The notes under the pieces are model-generated. The model was not told the origin of the DNA. It did no database searches and worked only from the letters and a program-made list of their open reading frames with translations. This document shows positions 11,327-22,735 of a DNA stretch of 64,000 bases, piece after piece (the stretch's first letter is position 1; each line of letters opens with the position of its first letter). Origin of the DNA: Rehmannia glutinosa (taxonomy: Eukaryota > Streptophyta > Magnoliopsida > Lamiales > Orobanchaceae); NCBI GenBank assembly GCA_016081115.2, contig JABTTQ020001113.1:186001-250000 (forward strand), read 5' to 3'. A program made the translations under genes and the position numbers.

Positions 11327-12267
11327 TTATAAGTTAGTACTAACAATATATAATATATTACCCATAAAAAATATTGAATATATTACCCAAGTAAAATTAT
11401 TTGTACCTGCAATTAAAACTTGTTTGTACACAACATTCTTTGTTCCAGTATATTCTCTTTCTTTCGTGATGTCTGACTTAATCAAAACTTTAGTTGTCGA
11501 CATTGAAATTCCCCTGGAGAGAGCCACATATAATTGGCCATGAGAAAATACCGACTGAGGCAAATAGACACCAACATTTGGAATAGTTTGTCCTTGCGCT
11601 TTATTAATTGTCATGGCAAAACAAAGTCTAATTGGAAACTGCTTGCGCTTGAACTGAAATGCATAACCTTCATTCTCAGTCGGCGAAAGTGGTATTCTAG
11701 GTATAAAGACATGTTTTCCATTATGATGTCCAAACACAATCTCTGCATCAATTACGTTGTTCTTGAAATCTTTACACACCATTCTTGTGCCATTACATAA
11801 TCCATTTGATGGGTCCAAATTCCTCAGGAGAATTATGGGACAATTTTTTTGAGAACCAACTTATGAGGATGAGGCAAACCATTTGGAGTTAAAGAATTCA
11901 AAAAGTCCTCTTCATAGTGGTTATTTGTATCATCAATGACTTCATCATAGCTATGAAATGTTCGTGCTTCTCCGAAGTATTGAGATCAAAGTATCATTCA
12001 ATCTATCAACATGCTCATTTTTGGTCGCTAATATTGCTCGACTTGTCATGTAATGAGCCGAGAGGTGATTTTTATTCAAATCGGGTAAACGGCCCTTATA
12101 AGTCGTTGTATTGAGTCTTCTTCATTGTCGTACTCAATAATCATTTCTTAGGAATTTTGATGTTACCTTGAGTAATCGGTTGGCTCTCACCATTTCCAAC
12201 TCTAAGTAAAAAGCGGCTAAAGATGGATCATTCTTCGACCTCATGTTTTTTGACAAAGTAATTTTCT
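11327..12267 (-). pseudogene. RepHel helicase, C-terminal half
   Basis: After the break near 12265, fragments NMRSKNDPSLAAFYLELEM (about 12255-12200) and ATKNEHVDRLND (about 12030-11990) appear in different frames. The block 11818-11327 then holds NGTRMVCKDF, GKHVFIPRIPLSP, FAMTINKAQGQT and VFSHGQLYVALSRG, the last motifs of the PIF1 helicase core. A splice donor (TTGCAG|GTACAA) follows at 11407. Confidence 0.85.
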
Positions 12268-13203
12268 TCATCTTATGCCACAAATTTGACTTAACAAACT
12301 CGCAGAGATAGTTTTGATTGTTGCCCTTGGAACAACGGGTAACACTTGTCTAAAATCTCCACCAAAAACTACCACTTTTCCACCAAAATAATTACCATTT
12401 CCCATTACTTCTTTCAATAACTCATTAACATTCTCAATAGCCCATCGTTTTGCCATTGGTGCTTCATCCCATAAAATTAATTGGGCTTTACGCAATAACT
12501 CTGCAATCCCACTTTGTTTCGACACGCTGCAACGACTTGATTCATTTGGATCTATCGGTATTTTGAAACGTGAATGCGCTGTTCTACCCCCTGGCATTAT
12601 TGCGGCAGCAACTCCAGATGTTGCAGTTGCAAGTGCTATTAGATTCTTAGATCTAAGATGAGCTAGCAATGCCCGATAAAGGAATGTTTTTCCAGTTCCA
12701 CCTGGCCCATCAATAAAAAAAATGCCACCCGTGCCTTTTTTTACACAATCCAAGATCATTGAAAAGGCTTTATATTGCTCAGGATTCAACTTTGTCTCTG
12801 CTTCATAATCTTCTGGAGGTATTTCTATTGACATTTCATCTTGTATCTCTCTATGAAAATCATGGTCCACATCCATAATAGAAGGCATTTCAGGAAGGTT
12901 ATATGAAGCAATGCTCTTTCCCATGCTCTGTAAGAAAAAATCCAAACTTTTTAAAGTTTTGGAAATTTGTAATTCAATAGAGGTCTTTGATTCTCTCCTA
13001 AAATCTTCAGACATTGCCTCAAAGTATGTATCCCAAAGAGCTCTAACATCTGTTGGTGCACAATATACCAATATTATTGCAAATAGTCTTCGCAATTCTT
13101 TTGGCATTTGAAAAGAGACAGCTTCACTTAGACATTCAATAACACTAAGATCAGATTCCAACAATCCTCTTTTTTTTGTCGCTTCTTTGAAAAACATGAC
13201 CAA
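12268..13203 (-). pseudogene. RepHel PIF1-type helicase, N-terminal half
   Basis: An open block of 311 codons with Walker A GPGGTGKT (about 12710-12687), the motif ALATATSGVAA, Walker B LILWDEAPM and GGDFRQVLPV, all typical of PIF1/RecD-like helicases fused to Helitron Rep. Upstream, the linking block ending LLTVNDVRW lies in another frame, so one indel is present near 13200. Confidence 0.9.
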
Positions 13204-13691
13204 CGTACATCATTGACTGTTAGTAAATTTTCGAAAGATGGCGGCCCTCTTACATGATTTAAGAGTAGCTTTAGATAATATCTTTCACCTTCATTAGGAT
13301 TTGCAATATTGATGCGACCAATGACATCTCTTTTCTTCCTTTCTTTCCAACATTTACCTTGTTTGTCCCACACATAATGCTCCGGAAATTCCCGATAAAG
13401 ATATTTTCTTGCTTCTTCACTTTTAGAGCACATTGAAAAATACTCTGTAAGCATTGTTTTGGAGACGTGCTCCAAGCTCAAAACATTTTCTAAGTTTTGA
13501 TTTTCCCAATAAGTCACACATTGTTGATTTGGGAGGTGAAGCGGCAAGTTGATAACTGCTGGGTATATATCATTCAAATTGAATTCGAAAATCCTCCAAA
13601 CTGCTTCTTGAGCTGACACCCATCGAGCATCTTGAAATTGTTTTATTTCATCAATCATAGTTTCATCATTATTGTGCGTGATATGAATGGC

Positions 13692-14706
13692 CACTTTGTC
13701 ATGTCCCTTATAAATGTATTTGTACAAATATTTCTTCTTTGTCACCCCGAGCATATCTCGACGTTGATATGACAATTATATCTTGATAAGAGATATGAAT
13801 TGTAAGGTACCACCCATTGATTGTCCAGTTGTGCATTACGAACTTTAACTGTTAATCCAGTTCTTCTTCTTTTGTAGATTGGATACCCATCTTTGCCTTG
13901 AATTGTACTTTCACAAAGTGGACGTGGATAATGATATTTGCACTTTGCATCAACCATGCAAGAATTATTTCTATTTCTATCTCCACATGGTCCATGCATC
14001 ATATGCTTCACAACTAAGTCAAAGAGCTCTGGGTACTTTTGATGATCAGGAAGTTCAAATTTAAACAAACTTGTCAAAGTGATCTGGAGTTTTAATTTTG
14101 TACTCAGACTTCAGAATTATCAACATATGAGCATGTGGCAATCCTCTTTTTTGAAATTCAATTACATGAACATGTGCAGCGACATCGCCAAATATTCTCT
14201 TCTTAAACAATCGATCCTTCAAATCCGTAATTTCGCTCGAAATACTCTTGAGGTCAAACGGGTCGATCTTGAGCTCGTTGCCCCTTCATACAACTTCTCT
14301 TGTATCTCATTCCACCGGATTACAAGTCATTGTAATAAATAAATCAGTTTTCCAAATCTTTGGACCAATGCTAATGCATCGAGATATCTACGACGCATAT
14401 CTCTTGGACCCCAATAAATGAAGTTCGGAAGAACAATTCTTCTTCCTACTTCACTTCCCCTAATCTCTCCTTTAATGACACTATCGACAATCCCTTGGTA
14501 TAGCTCAGCTCTCATATTTGATTGATTTTGGCGGTAGTAATCCAATCTTGTTGTCTCCAATTTTATGTACATATCGACAACATATTGTTGGAATAGCCCT
14601 TCCAAAGAAAGAGTAGTGTAGACTCTTTAGGCCTTCTAATTTGTATCTCAGAAAGCAACTATATTCTCTGCATGATACTTTTTTGTGACTTTCTTTTTCG
14701 ACAACT
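13692..14706 (-). pseudogene. RepHel HUH nuclease (Rep) domain
   Basis: Starts after a TTGCAG acceptor. Blocks in three frames: VSCREY; then QQYVVDMYIKLETTRLDYYR and PRDMRRRYLDALALVQRFGK; then RGLPHAHML, where His-Ala-His (codons at 14135-14127) is the metal-binding HUH signature; then HMMHGPCG...CKYHYPRP and DNQWVVPYN; and finally KYLYKYIYKGHD (about 13736-13697), which carries the catalytic tyrosine pair of Helitron Rep. All active-site residues survive locally, but the frame is broken at least four times between them. Confidence 0.87.
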
Positions 14707-15143
14707 GCAAATACAAGAAACAATTAAACGAAATTAATAATATTAAAAAATATAAAAATAATTTTAGTAAAGAAATTATATTGGCAAGCTTATATATCAT
14801 CAATTTACAAAAGTGTGAACACTTTTAAGAATATTTTGTTAATATGAACGGAAAATAATAATTTAAATTAAATACAAAAGTAGAATTTTAAATATATTAT
14901 ATATATGTATATCATAAAAAATCAACAGTTAAATGCATTATTCTTAGATGAGTTTTGAACCTTTAATTAGTACATACCTTCTTGTTCTTGAGAAAAAATC
15001 TCATTCGGAGTAGAAAATCTTGGAACTGAAGAGATATAATCAATAGTTGGCCTACTTCCTGAAACATAAATTAATGAAAAACATTAAAAGATTATTTGTA
15101 GAATTCTTCAGATAGTGAATGTTTATTAAAAAACGATTAGTAG

Positions 15144-15695
15144 TTATGTACCTTGTTCTGGTATATTGGTTTGGTTGACGGAAATATTTTTTATGTTTTG
15201 ATGCCATCCTGTCTCACCTCTTGGAAAGAGAAGTGGATACTGTAAAGGGTCATAACATCCATAATAATGTTTTATTCTATGTCTATCTCCGGAATGTGCA
15301 TGTACCACAATCTCTCGCTCAAATGGTATGCTGGCATTATTTCCTTCAACCCATATTGCTGCAACTTGATCAGCTGTTGGAGAATTATACACCCGTTGAT
15401 CCAATTTCACATCTTTTGAGATATGAAGCTGAACATCGTCCATTGATGGATAATCCTTTAATCTCCTAATCACTTTTGCATATGGATTCACATCTAGAAT
15501 ATCCATGAGTTTGTTCACAGTAAGTTTAGATAAAGTGGAGTTTTCAAGGATGCTCATTCTATTTTGGACCTCATTTTCTGTTTCCACAAAATATAATTGG
15601 AAATAACCAGGACCATCTTGTTTGGGTATCAACCCCGGAAGATCATGATACACCATGCCTTGGGCTCGAAAAGTATAAACCCCTGCGTCTTGCAA
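15144..15695 (-). pseudogene. RepHel Helitron-like N domain
   Basis: A 183-residue block that starts near GVYTFRAQGMVYHDLPGLIP and runs to SGDRHRIKHYYGCYDPLQYPLLFPRGETGWH, both hallmark strings of the Helitron-like N-terminal domain. The block ends at a plausible splice donor (ACAAG|GTACAT, 15144/15143). A small in-frame exon seems to follow at about 15062-14990, flanked by TTTCAG and GTATGT. Confidence 0.85.
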
Positions 15696-15717
15696 GATGC
15701 AAGTTCTTTATCTAACT

Positions 15718-16402
15718 TTACTCCAAATGAGGTGAAAGAAAATATGGAATTAAACGCACGAATATTTGTTCGAAATTGACGGATTCTTCCGATCGAGAAG
15801 TAAATAACTCATATAGCTCATCTGGAACTTGTATGGGTGCAAGTTTAATTTTTCCATTATCGCAACAAAATGTCGGAGGCTCATACTCAAATTTTACAGC
15901 ACCACAATGTTTACAATTTGGCATTTTTTTAACTGATGTATTTCAGAACATACATGCTCATCAATCATTGAACCTAAAAGAAACAAATATCAAATAATCT
16001 AGAATAAAAAATTAATAATTTTATATGTTTTATTTAATAACTAACTTTATAATACTAACCTTGGGGTTCACATGGAATTTGATCATTAAACAGATATGTA
16101 ATTTGTGAACTTTGTCGCTTCTGATTTTTCTTCACTCTATCAATATATTCTTGCTTCTGTGTAGCATTTAGATTGTCATATTTTCTTTTCATCTTATCAC
16201 GATTCCTTTGCCGATATACATCAATTACTGTAACAAAAAATAGAGATTTTTTTTTTAATGAAAGTGCTATGCATATTTTTTCAATAGTGAAATATTGACA
16301 AATATATTTTAAAATTTTAATTACGACAAAAGAAACAAAAAATAATAATATTGAATATAACTTACCTGATGATGAATTTGATGTGGATGATCTCTTTTGC
16401 AT
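15718..16402 (-). pseudogene. RepHel N-terminus: basic region and zinc-finger segment
   Basis: Exon 1 (16402-16366) begins MQKRSST; exon 2 (16227-16060) is basic and Gln/Lys-rich; exon 3 starts at 15973. They join in frame across two GT-AG introns into the conserved Helitron motif CKHCGAVKF...CCDNGKIKL (about 15915-15850). Just below 15780 the frame runs into a stop at 15718, while the family-typical continuation (NIRAFNSIFSFTS) is in another frame. Confidence 0.82.
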
Positions 16403-17380
16403 TATAGAGTTTGAATTATTGAGAAATCGTGGGTGTAAAGTAAATAATTATTTGCACGGGCATCAAATGACCTGTATCACAACCAAAAATAATAATATTA
16501 TTCATATGAGACATACAACCAAAGAGATAATATTTCAATAACATGAAACATACACTACACAATCAATTGCTTACATCAGCTTTACTACACAAAATCATAT
16601 AAATTATAATTAACATTTCTTTTAAAAATATAATTTTTTTTAACAATGGGGGTCCCAGTGGCCAGAGTGCCCCTCATCCCTCCACCCTTGTATTTAACAA
16701 ATCATTTCATATTTTTAATAAAAAAAAATAAAATAAGATATTCTTTATGTTTTATGAGCAGGCCCATCACTGTGCAATCCTTGTCAACTAACTCTTCACG
16801 ATTTCCCCCTCGATATTGATCTCTTGGGTTTGTAGTAATATTTATGTCATGTTTTGATATTATTGAATTTTTTGAATTATACCATACTCCTACATTCAAA
16901 TTTGTTTGTGATATTATAGGCCAAATTTAAAGTTTTTTTAGAAAGATGGACTAACTTGTTACAATTTATAATTTATCTGTAAACTATAAGTGTACTTTTT
17001 AAAAGATCAAAAGTGAACATAGACCAAGTTGCATGATAATCAAAATGCATGTTTCCTGGACATTATATTAGATAACAAACAAAATGAAATTTAAAACGGA
17101 TCGAATAAGAAGATTTAAATTGTAAAAAATATTTAAGAATTATTCATCCTTTTGAAAATATATATGCAATCATATTCACAATAAGTGTCATTTTGTATAT
17201 GGAAAATTCTTCAAAAATAATGTCTTTTTTAGTTGGTAACACATTCATATTAATTATTGAAATGAATATCAATTGTTCTTCTCTAGGAATAAAATAGATG
17301 TAGGATATAACCATTAAAAAGAACAAATTTTATACACAAGAATGAGCAGCCAACATCTTTGCGTGTCCATTTCTAGTCTC
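16403..17380. other. AT-rich DNA around the unresolved Helitron 5' end
   Basis: No gene is visible. The Helitron 5' terminus should lie in the lower part of this stretch. A minus-strand TTTGATGCCCGTGCAAAT block at about 16470-16453 resembles subterminal GC blocks of Helitrons. The rest shows only AT-rich sequence. Confidence 0.45.
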
Positions 17381-17863
17381 TAGGGGTGGAAATAGGCTAG
17401 GTCGGGCCAGGCTTTGTGTCGTATGGCCTAGGCCTGATTCACGTTTTTTTGGCCTAAGCCTGGTCCGTTAAATATAATAGGCTTTTTTTTAAACTCCAAG
17501 ACTGGCCTGTTTAAACAATAAGTCTGGCATGAGCTTACTAAAAGCCTATTAAAAGCTTACAAACCATATTTTAAAATTTTAAAAATATATTTTATCTATT
17601 ATAAAAATTAAATAAATATAAAAAAAGAATAATATTAATTAACTATATAAAATATATTATATTTTTTATGCTTATAGGCCATAAATAGGCCGGCCTATTA
17701 GGCTTGGAAGACTATTTTAAAGGGCTAGGTTCGACCTATTTACATAAAACAGCTTATAAGAAGGCTTTGGCCTGGCCTATTTATGAAAGAGCATGCTAGG
17801 CGGGGCCTAAAGTAGGCGACGTCGTAGGCCGCTCTCTGATAGAGTGGCCTATTTTCATCCCTA
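17381..17863. mobile_element. MITE with TAGGGRTGRAAATAGGC termini
   Basis: The left end taggggtggaaataggc (17381) is matched in inverse by the right end gcctattttcatcccta (to 17863) with two mismatches. The interior is rich in 'ggcct' blocks and has no coding. Flanking octamers ctagtctc (17373-17380) and ctcgcctc (17864-17871) agree at six of eight positions, compatible with a decayed 8-bp hAT-type target duplication. Confidence 0.65.
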
Positions 17864-19249
17864 CTCGCCTCGAAAAATTTAAGTACGTACTCAGATTTAT
17901 TGGGGTTTTTAATATGAGATATTGTTTGCCTTGCACATATCTTCTCAATTTGAATCATGTGAATTCCAATATTTGATTGGTAATAAATAAGATACATTGA
18001 AATAGTAATAAAAAGATTTCTCTATTAAGGACACTTTTTTTTTTGGGTTTCGTTGTTTATTCACTGCAATCGTTTGAATATAATTTTGCTTTAGCCAAGG
18101 TGGTTGTGGAATTGGCAAAGTGTGCTTATATATCCAAGCTAGGGTGCTATTTCATCCTTTTTCTGGTCTGATAATATAAAAGATGATGCTAACATGCTAT
18201 CCAACTTTCATAATTTAATTTAATACATAGAAAAATATGAAAATACTCGGAAAGAAAACTACACGATTCATCTACTTCATGCAATCCAAGTTGGCAAATT
18301 ATACAACATGAATTTCATATATTACAATTCACTATAAATCTAAACCAAAAACAACTTACTCATCAACAATCCTCAGCAAGTCTGATGTTCTTCAAAACGC
18401 GGAGTTATCTCAACCGATATCAGCTGACAAGTGCGAAAATAATCATTAGTCATCCATGTAATTGGACTATTCGGTCGGTAAACACAATCTACAATTCAAT
18501 GCTGAAAGGAAAAAATAAAAGAGGAATGTGAAACAATTGAAGAAGGCTAAACACAAGTGCCACAGGTACTTACATTAGCTTAAAATTAAGAATCAAGTAA
18601 ATATCTGAAAACCAAAGATCATTAATTGCACGACATTATCACATAAGAAAGCAAGCACTCGAAAAAAAACACTATAACTTCCCACAAGCCTTGACATACA
18701 TGGCAATAAGGACAGTTTGGTGGCATTTTAATTATAATAATAAAAAAAATGAGCTACATAGTAGCTATTTAAGAACATGAACAAAATTAAGTAAACCAAA
18801 ATTTTGAAGGACAAGTACTTGTCTAAGATTTCACAACATACTTTGAATGACATCCCTAGAAGGAGTCATTAACAAAGTCGCCATTCATAAGAAAGAAAAG
18901 AGCAAAAGTGTACATCCATATAATATTTGCCAATAATGGAGAATATGAACTATCAAGGGAAGAAGTAGTACGACCAAGCGAAAATAAAGCAAAAATAAAA
19001 CCAAAAAATTAAAAAGGGAACATGAAAGAATGAAAAAAGAGATGATCTCATTTCCCAATAGCTACAAATTTAAGTCTGAAAGTTGGAAATGTTTCTCTAT
19101 TATACAAGAAGTAGTTCCGAAAGAATAAACATTTATGTATACTTTTTACTAAACTTTCACAGGAGATAATAAATTCAAATGGGGTCTAGAAAAAACAACA
19201 AACATATTAAAAATATATGAATCCTGCAATACTTCCACCAAACTAAAGC

Positions 19250-19463
19250 ATCCATTCTTCTTTACTATGTACAAATATAAATTAAAAAACTATGACTAAG
19301 TACAAAATATAAATTAAAAAACTATGACTAAAATATACAGGAACTTCAAAGTGTGCTCCATTCTTCTTTACTATGTACAGAATATAAATTAAAAAACTAT
19401 GACTAAGTACAGAATATAAATTAAAAAACTATGACTAAAATATACAGGAACTTCAAAGTGTGC
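19250..19463. repeat. ~107-bp tandem duplication with an inner doublet
   Basis: Two adjacent copies of about 107 bp start at ccattcttctttactatg (19250 and 19357). Each contains the motif tataaattaaaaaactatgac twice, so the array is nested. The copies differ only by an extra base and an A/G change in the tacaaaat/tacagaat motif. Confidence 0.8.
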
Positions 19464-19680
19464 TTCACTTATTATAGGCTTCAGAGCAACCGATACAACA
19501 ACGAAAAATTGAGTCTGTTAATTCAAAATGATTGAAAGGCTTTGCAAATAACTTCAACAAATGGTAGCAGCCCTTTAAAGATACTTGGAAAGATAAGGCC
19601 CAACCATTTTTACACTTAGTATTTTCCTTTTTCATTCCATTATTCCCAAATTGCAGGGGAAAAGCAACGACTCCCGCATT

Positions 19681-19917
19681 TTTGGATGGGCTCGTATGTG
19701 TTGAGAGATAGCGAACAGGTAGGAAAAAATAAGGAAACTTCTTAATGCGCCGACAACTTATCGAATTATTTTTCTCGATTCAGTCCCTCTTGTGGCTTCT
19801 GGAATATTTGGATGGGCTCGTATGTGTTGAGAGATAGCGAACAGGTAGGAAAAAAATAAGGAAACTTCTTAATGCGCCGACAACTTATCGAATTATTTTT
19901 CTCGATTCAGTCCCTCT
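19681..19917. repeat. ~110-bp direct duplication, 126-bp period
   Basis: Positions 19681-19790 recur at 19807-19917 with one extra A in a homopolymer, separated by about 16 unrelated bases. The near-identity points to a recent event. Confidence 0.85.
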
Positions 19918-22735
19918 CCAGTCCACAGACCGACTGATCATGATTTCATTAGTTTAAATATATCCCTAATCAAAACATAAACTAAAAGAAGCCATATCAG
20001 ATCAGGATCAATGGAGACTGACAGTGGTATTTATACAAACATCTTGAAGGCATTTATAATGTCGCAGGTTGCCCACCAAATCGAAATCATCAAATTCATG
20101 TTTGAAAAAAAAAAGCAAAAGAAAAAAATAAAGAATGGCAGAACAAAATGAGAACGACTGGTTCGAAAGGAAAAGACTCCATTACCAACCTTGATAAACC
20201 GGAATAAAACTTAATAAACCGATATAAGCCCGATTATTTTTTCAGACGTCCACAATACGTGCAAATTTTTGCTTTCTTTGAGACTCCTTGTTTCTCTTTG
20301 TATTCCTGGTGCTCCTGTTAATATTCTCCTAAGGACTAAGTGAATGTGAATTGTCTTCTGGGCTATGAGAAAAAATAAATGAAAGTAAATGTCTCCTAAG
20401 ATTCAGATTCTCCTGTACATGGCTTTCAATCTTCTTTTATCTCTTATATACGTTCTCCTTCTATTAATAATTATTAACACCTTCTCTTAATATAAATCTT
20501 AACATAGGTAATTACACTTTAAACCTCATTTGTCTTTAGATTATAAGGACATATTAGTCTAACAATATTTTTACAGAAATATTCACCCTTTTAGTATTGT
20601 TAGGGATTTAATTACACTCATTCTCTTTTTAAACTTTCAATCTCTCTCAATTTACCCGTCCTCTAACTTTATGTGGTACGATTGTGCGTCACATAACTTA
20701 ATGCCACGACTATTGTCACATGATTTTATGGCACGACTGTGTAGCACAATTATATGATACATGTTTTTTTCTTTAGGGAATATGTACATGTTTTAAGTTG
20801 CAAAAGCATTGTAGTTTTTTAAATGCTACAAATTTAAGATGTAAATGTATTTAGAAAAAAAATGGGTGTGAATAGCGTCACGGCGTCACCGAAACATAAT
20901 TTTCATTTCAAATCAACTGATGTTTAAATAAATTTTCATTTTTACGCATTAACTCTATTTTTAATTTTTGAAATAAATTTTCTTGAGATAAAAGTAGGAA
21001 ATGATGAAGAGGAAACCAAAGCAAGCAAAGTGTGCCCAAGTAGAGTCATTCATGAGAACTAGAGTTTGGCAGCTTCTTATCGCATAGCCGACCATGGCTA
21101 ATGGACAAAGGTGGGAGCAATCATGTGGATAAATTAGGTATGATTTTGAGTAATTTTTTAAGTATTTTATATTGAAAACGATACTGCAGTAATTTAAGAT
21201 CACATATTATATTCTTGCACCCTCCACAATTATATACAAATATTATAATTTTTTTCTACTATTTTCGGTGTGTGTGTGGGGGTGGGGGGTAATATTAGTT
21301 TGTTTTTTTTGATCGGTTGGGGGTAATATTTTTTTTTTTTTTTTTTGATCGGTATAATATTAGTTAATATTATGAATGTTGAAGAAACATGTTACTATCA
21401 TGCAACTATGCAAATCAGTGATAAATTTCACATTATATTGGTTTGTAGGCTGGGTTATTAATAGGCTTGGGACAAGTTTTTTTATGACATAGACCAGACT
21501 TAAGCCTTAAAAAAAAGTCTATCGTTTATAATATGCCAAACTTAGTCTCAATATTTGTAAACCATGCCCAGGCCATCCAATGAAAAGTCTAAGTATAACT
21601 TGACATATTTCCACCCCTGTTCACAATCATAATAATATCAATGATTGTAACTAACATATTATTATTAGTATTATTAACAATGATAACGATAATGTCATAT
21701 AGGAGTATAATCCAAACTGATTGATGTGGCATCATAATAATTGTTTCATGTAAAACAAAACATAGACAATTATACAAAACAGAAAAGGAGTTCCACAAAT
21801 GGATGTATTTATTTGTTCATAAGTGGAATTAGGAAGGGCAGAAAACGAGCCCAATGGTTACGTCTTCAAATTTTCAAAAATCACAGTATTAAAGGGATTC
21901 TTATTTTTTATTTAAATTTCGAAATGCACAGTTCAGTACAAGGTGTTCTTCTAGGAGCAATATTTCATGTCCAATTGTTACAAGCCATATACTGTAATTC
22001 CCTTTGTTCAGTTTATAATATTGCTATCGTTTTCTTTTTTCCTTTTTTTTGGGGTGTGTGTGGAGAGATCAGGTTAGATCCCAATGATTTGTTCCTTTTC
22101 ACACTCACAATTAACCCTATGAAAGAATCCAATTAAATTAAACATACTAATATTTACGCTTGTTAATTTTTTTATCAAACTTAATAAGAAATTCTTGAAG
22201 TTGGTCTATTTCGGATTTACCAATGTAGTTCAAATAATTCGTTTTTTTTTCACATTTTATCATTTTTCAAAATCAAATCAATCTCCACTACAAATCAAAA
22301 TCTTATCATGCAGTATATATATGTATATCAAATTTAATTTGAATGTTTAACTGATCAAATTCAAATGAACTTGTTAACAAGATTGAGGAACTTGTCTTCT
22401 CAACCCTCACAATTCAATAATACAACTACAATAGTATCACCCGTAGAGATCTAAAAACCACATTATCATATATCAACGAAAGGTATTTTAATCTGAAGAA
22501 TCGCACAAATAATATCATGCAACTAAAATAAATTAAGACGCGCAAATATATCAATTGAATTCGACACCAAAGAATTGGCAAAACCAACCAGGATATATCG
22601 AACAATTCTCACAACACAAAATTGTAAAATTCATCTTCAAATACGTCTATAAGTTATCAGAAAATAAACTTAATCAAAAAGAGAGAATAACCGATCAAAA
22701 AGAAGAAAGCAACGAAACATAATCCTACAACTTAA

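Larger units (their letters stand above)
3896..16402 (-). mobile_element. Large Helitron carrying RepHel and RPA genes; 5' end unresolved
   Basis: A rolling-circle DNA transposon on the minus strand. Order 5' to 3': Rep/helicase gene (16402-11262), AT-rich spacer, RPA70-like gene (7596-4274), 3' terminus at 3896. The terminus has the hallmark CTAG preceded by a GC-rich hairpin, and the next host base is T, as expected for insertion between A and T. Plant Helitrons are known to carry this gene pair. The 5' TC terminus could not be placed. A GC-bearing stretch at 16455-16465 and an A|TC step at 16528/16527 are candidates only. The element is at least 12.5 kb, has acquired a smaller inverted-repeat insertion (8602-9381), and its transposase gene is broken, so it is not autonomous now. 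Confidence 0.85.
11262..16402 (-). pseudogene. Helitron Rep/helicase (RepHel) gene, multiply frameshifted
   Basis: The whole transposase gene of the Helitron is recognisable in order: N-terminal zinc-finger region, Helitron-like N domain, HUH Rep nuclease, PIF1-family helicase. At least eight reading-frame breaks separate conserved blocks (near 15775, 15690, 14600, 14330, 14060, 13775, 13200 and 12265). Introns with good GT-AG sites remain, for example 16365-16228, 16059-15974, and after 15144. The short last exon may start at 11312 and stop at 11262. The protein would nick, unwind and transfer one strand of the element. The breaks make this copy inactive unless they are sequence errors. Confidence 0.88.
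17864..22735. other. Long non-coding stretch upstream of the ribosomal protein gene
   Basis: No protein family is recognisable on either strand. It includes two local duplications (19250-19463 and 19681-19917), G/T-rich low-complexity runs near 21268-21350, and at 21430-21620 a fragment resembling the 17381-17863 repeat (aataggcttggga...atttccacccct). A 131-codon frame at 21741-22136 has no family likeness. An unspliced or non-coding transcript cannot be excluded. Confidence 0.5.

Noticed and set aside
16450..16530. Definite Helitron 5' end at 16527
   Set aside because: An A|TC step is present, but such steps are frequent and no alignment with other copies is possible here, so the end was left open.
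21741..22136. 131-codon open frame as a possible small gene
   Set aside because: No recognisable domain, no conserved neighbours, low-complexity AT-rich composition with phenylalanine and isoleucine runs.
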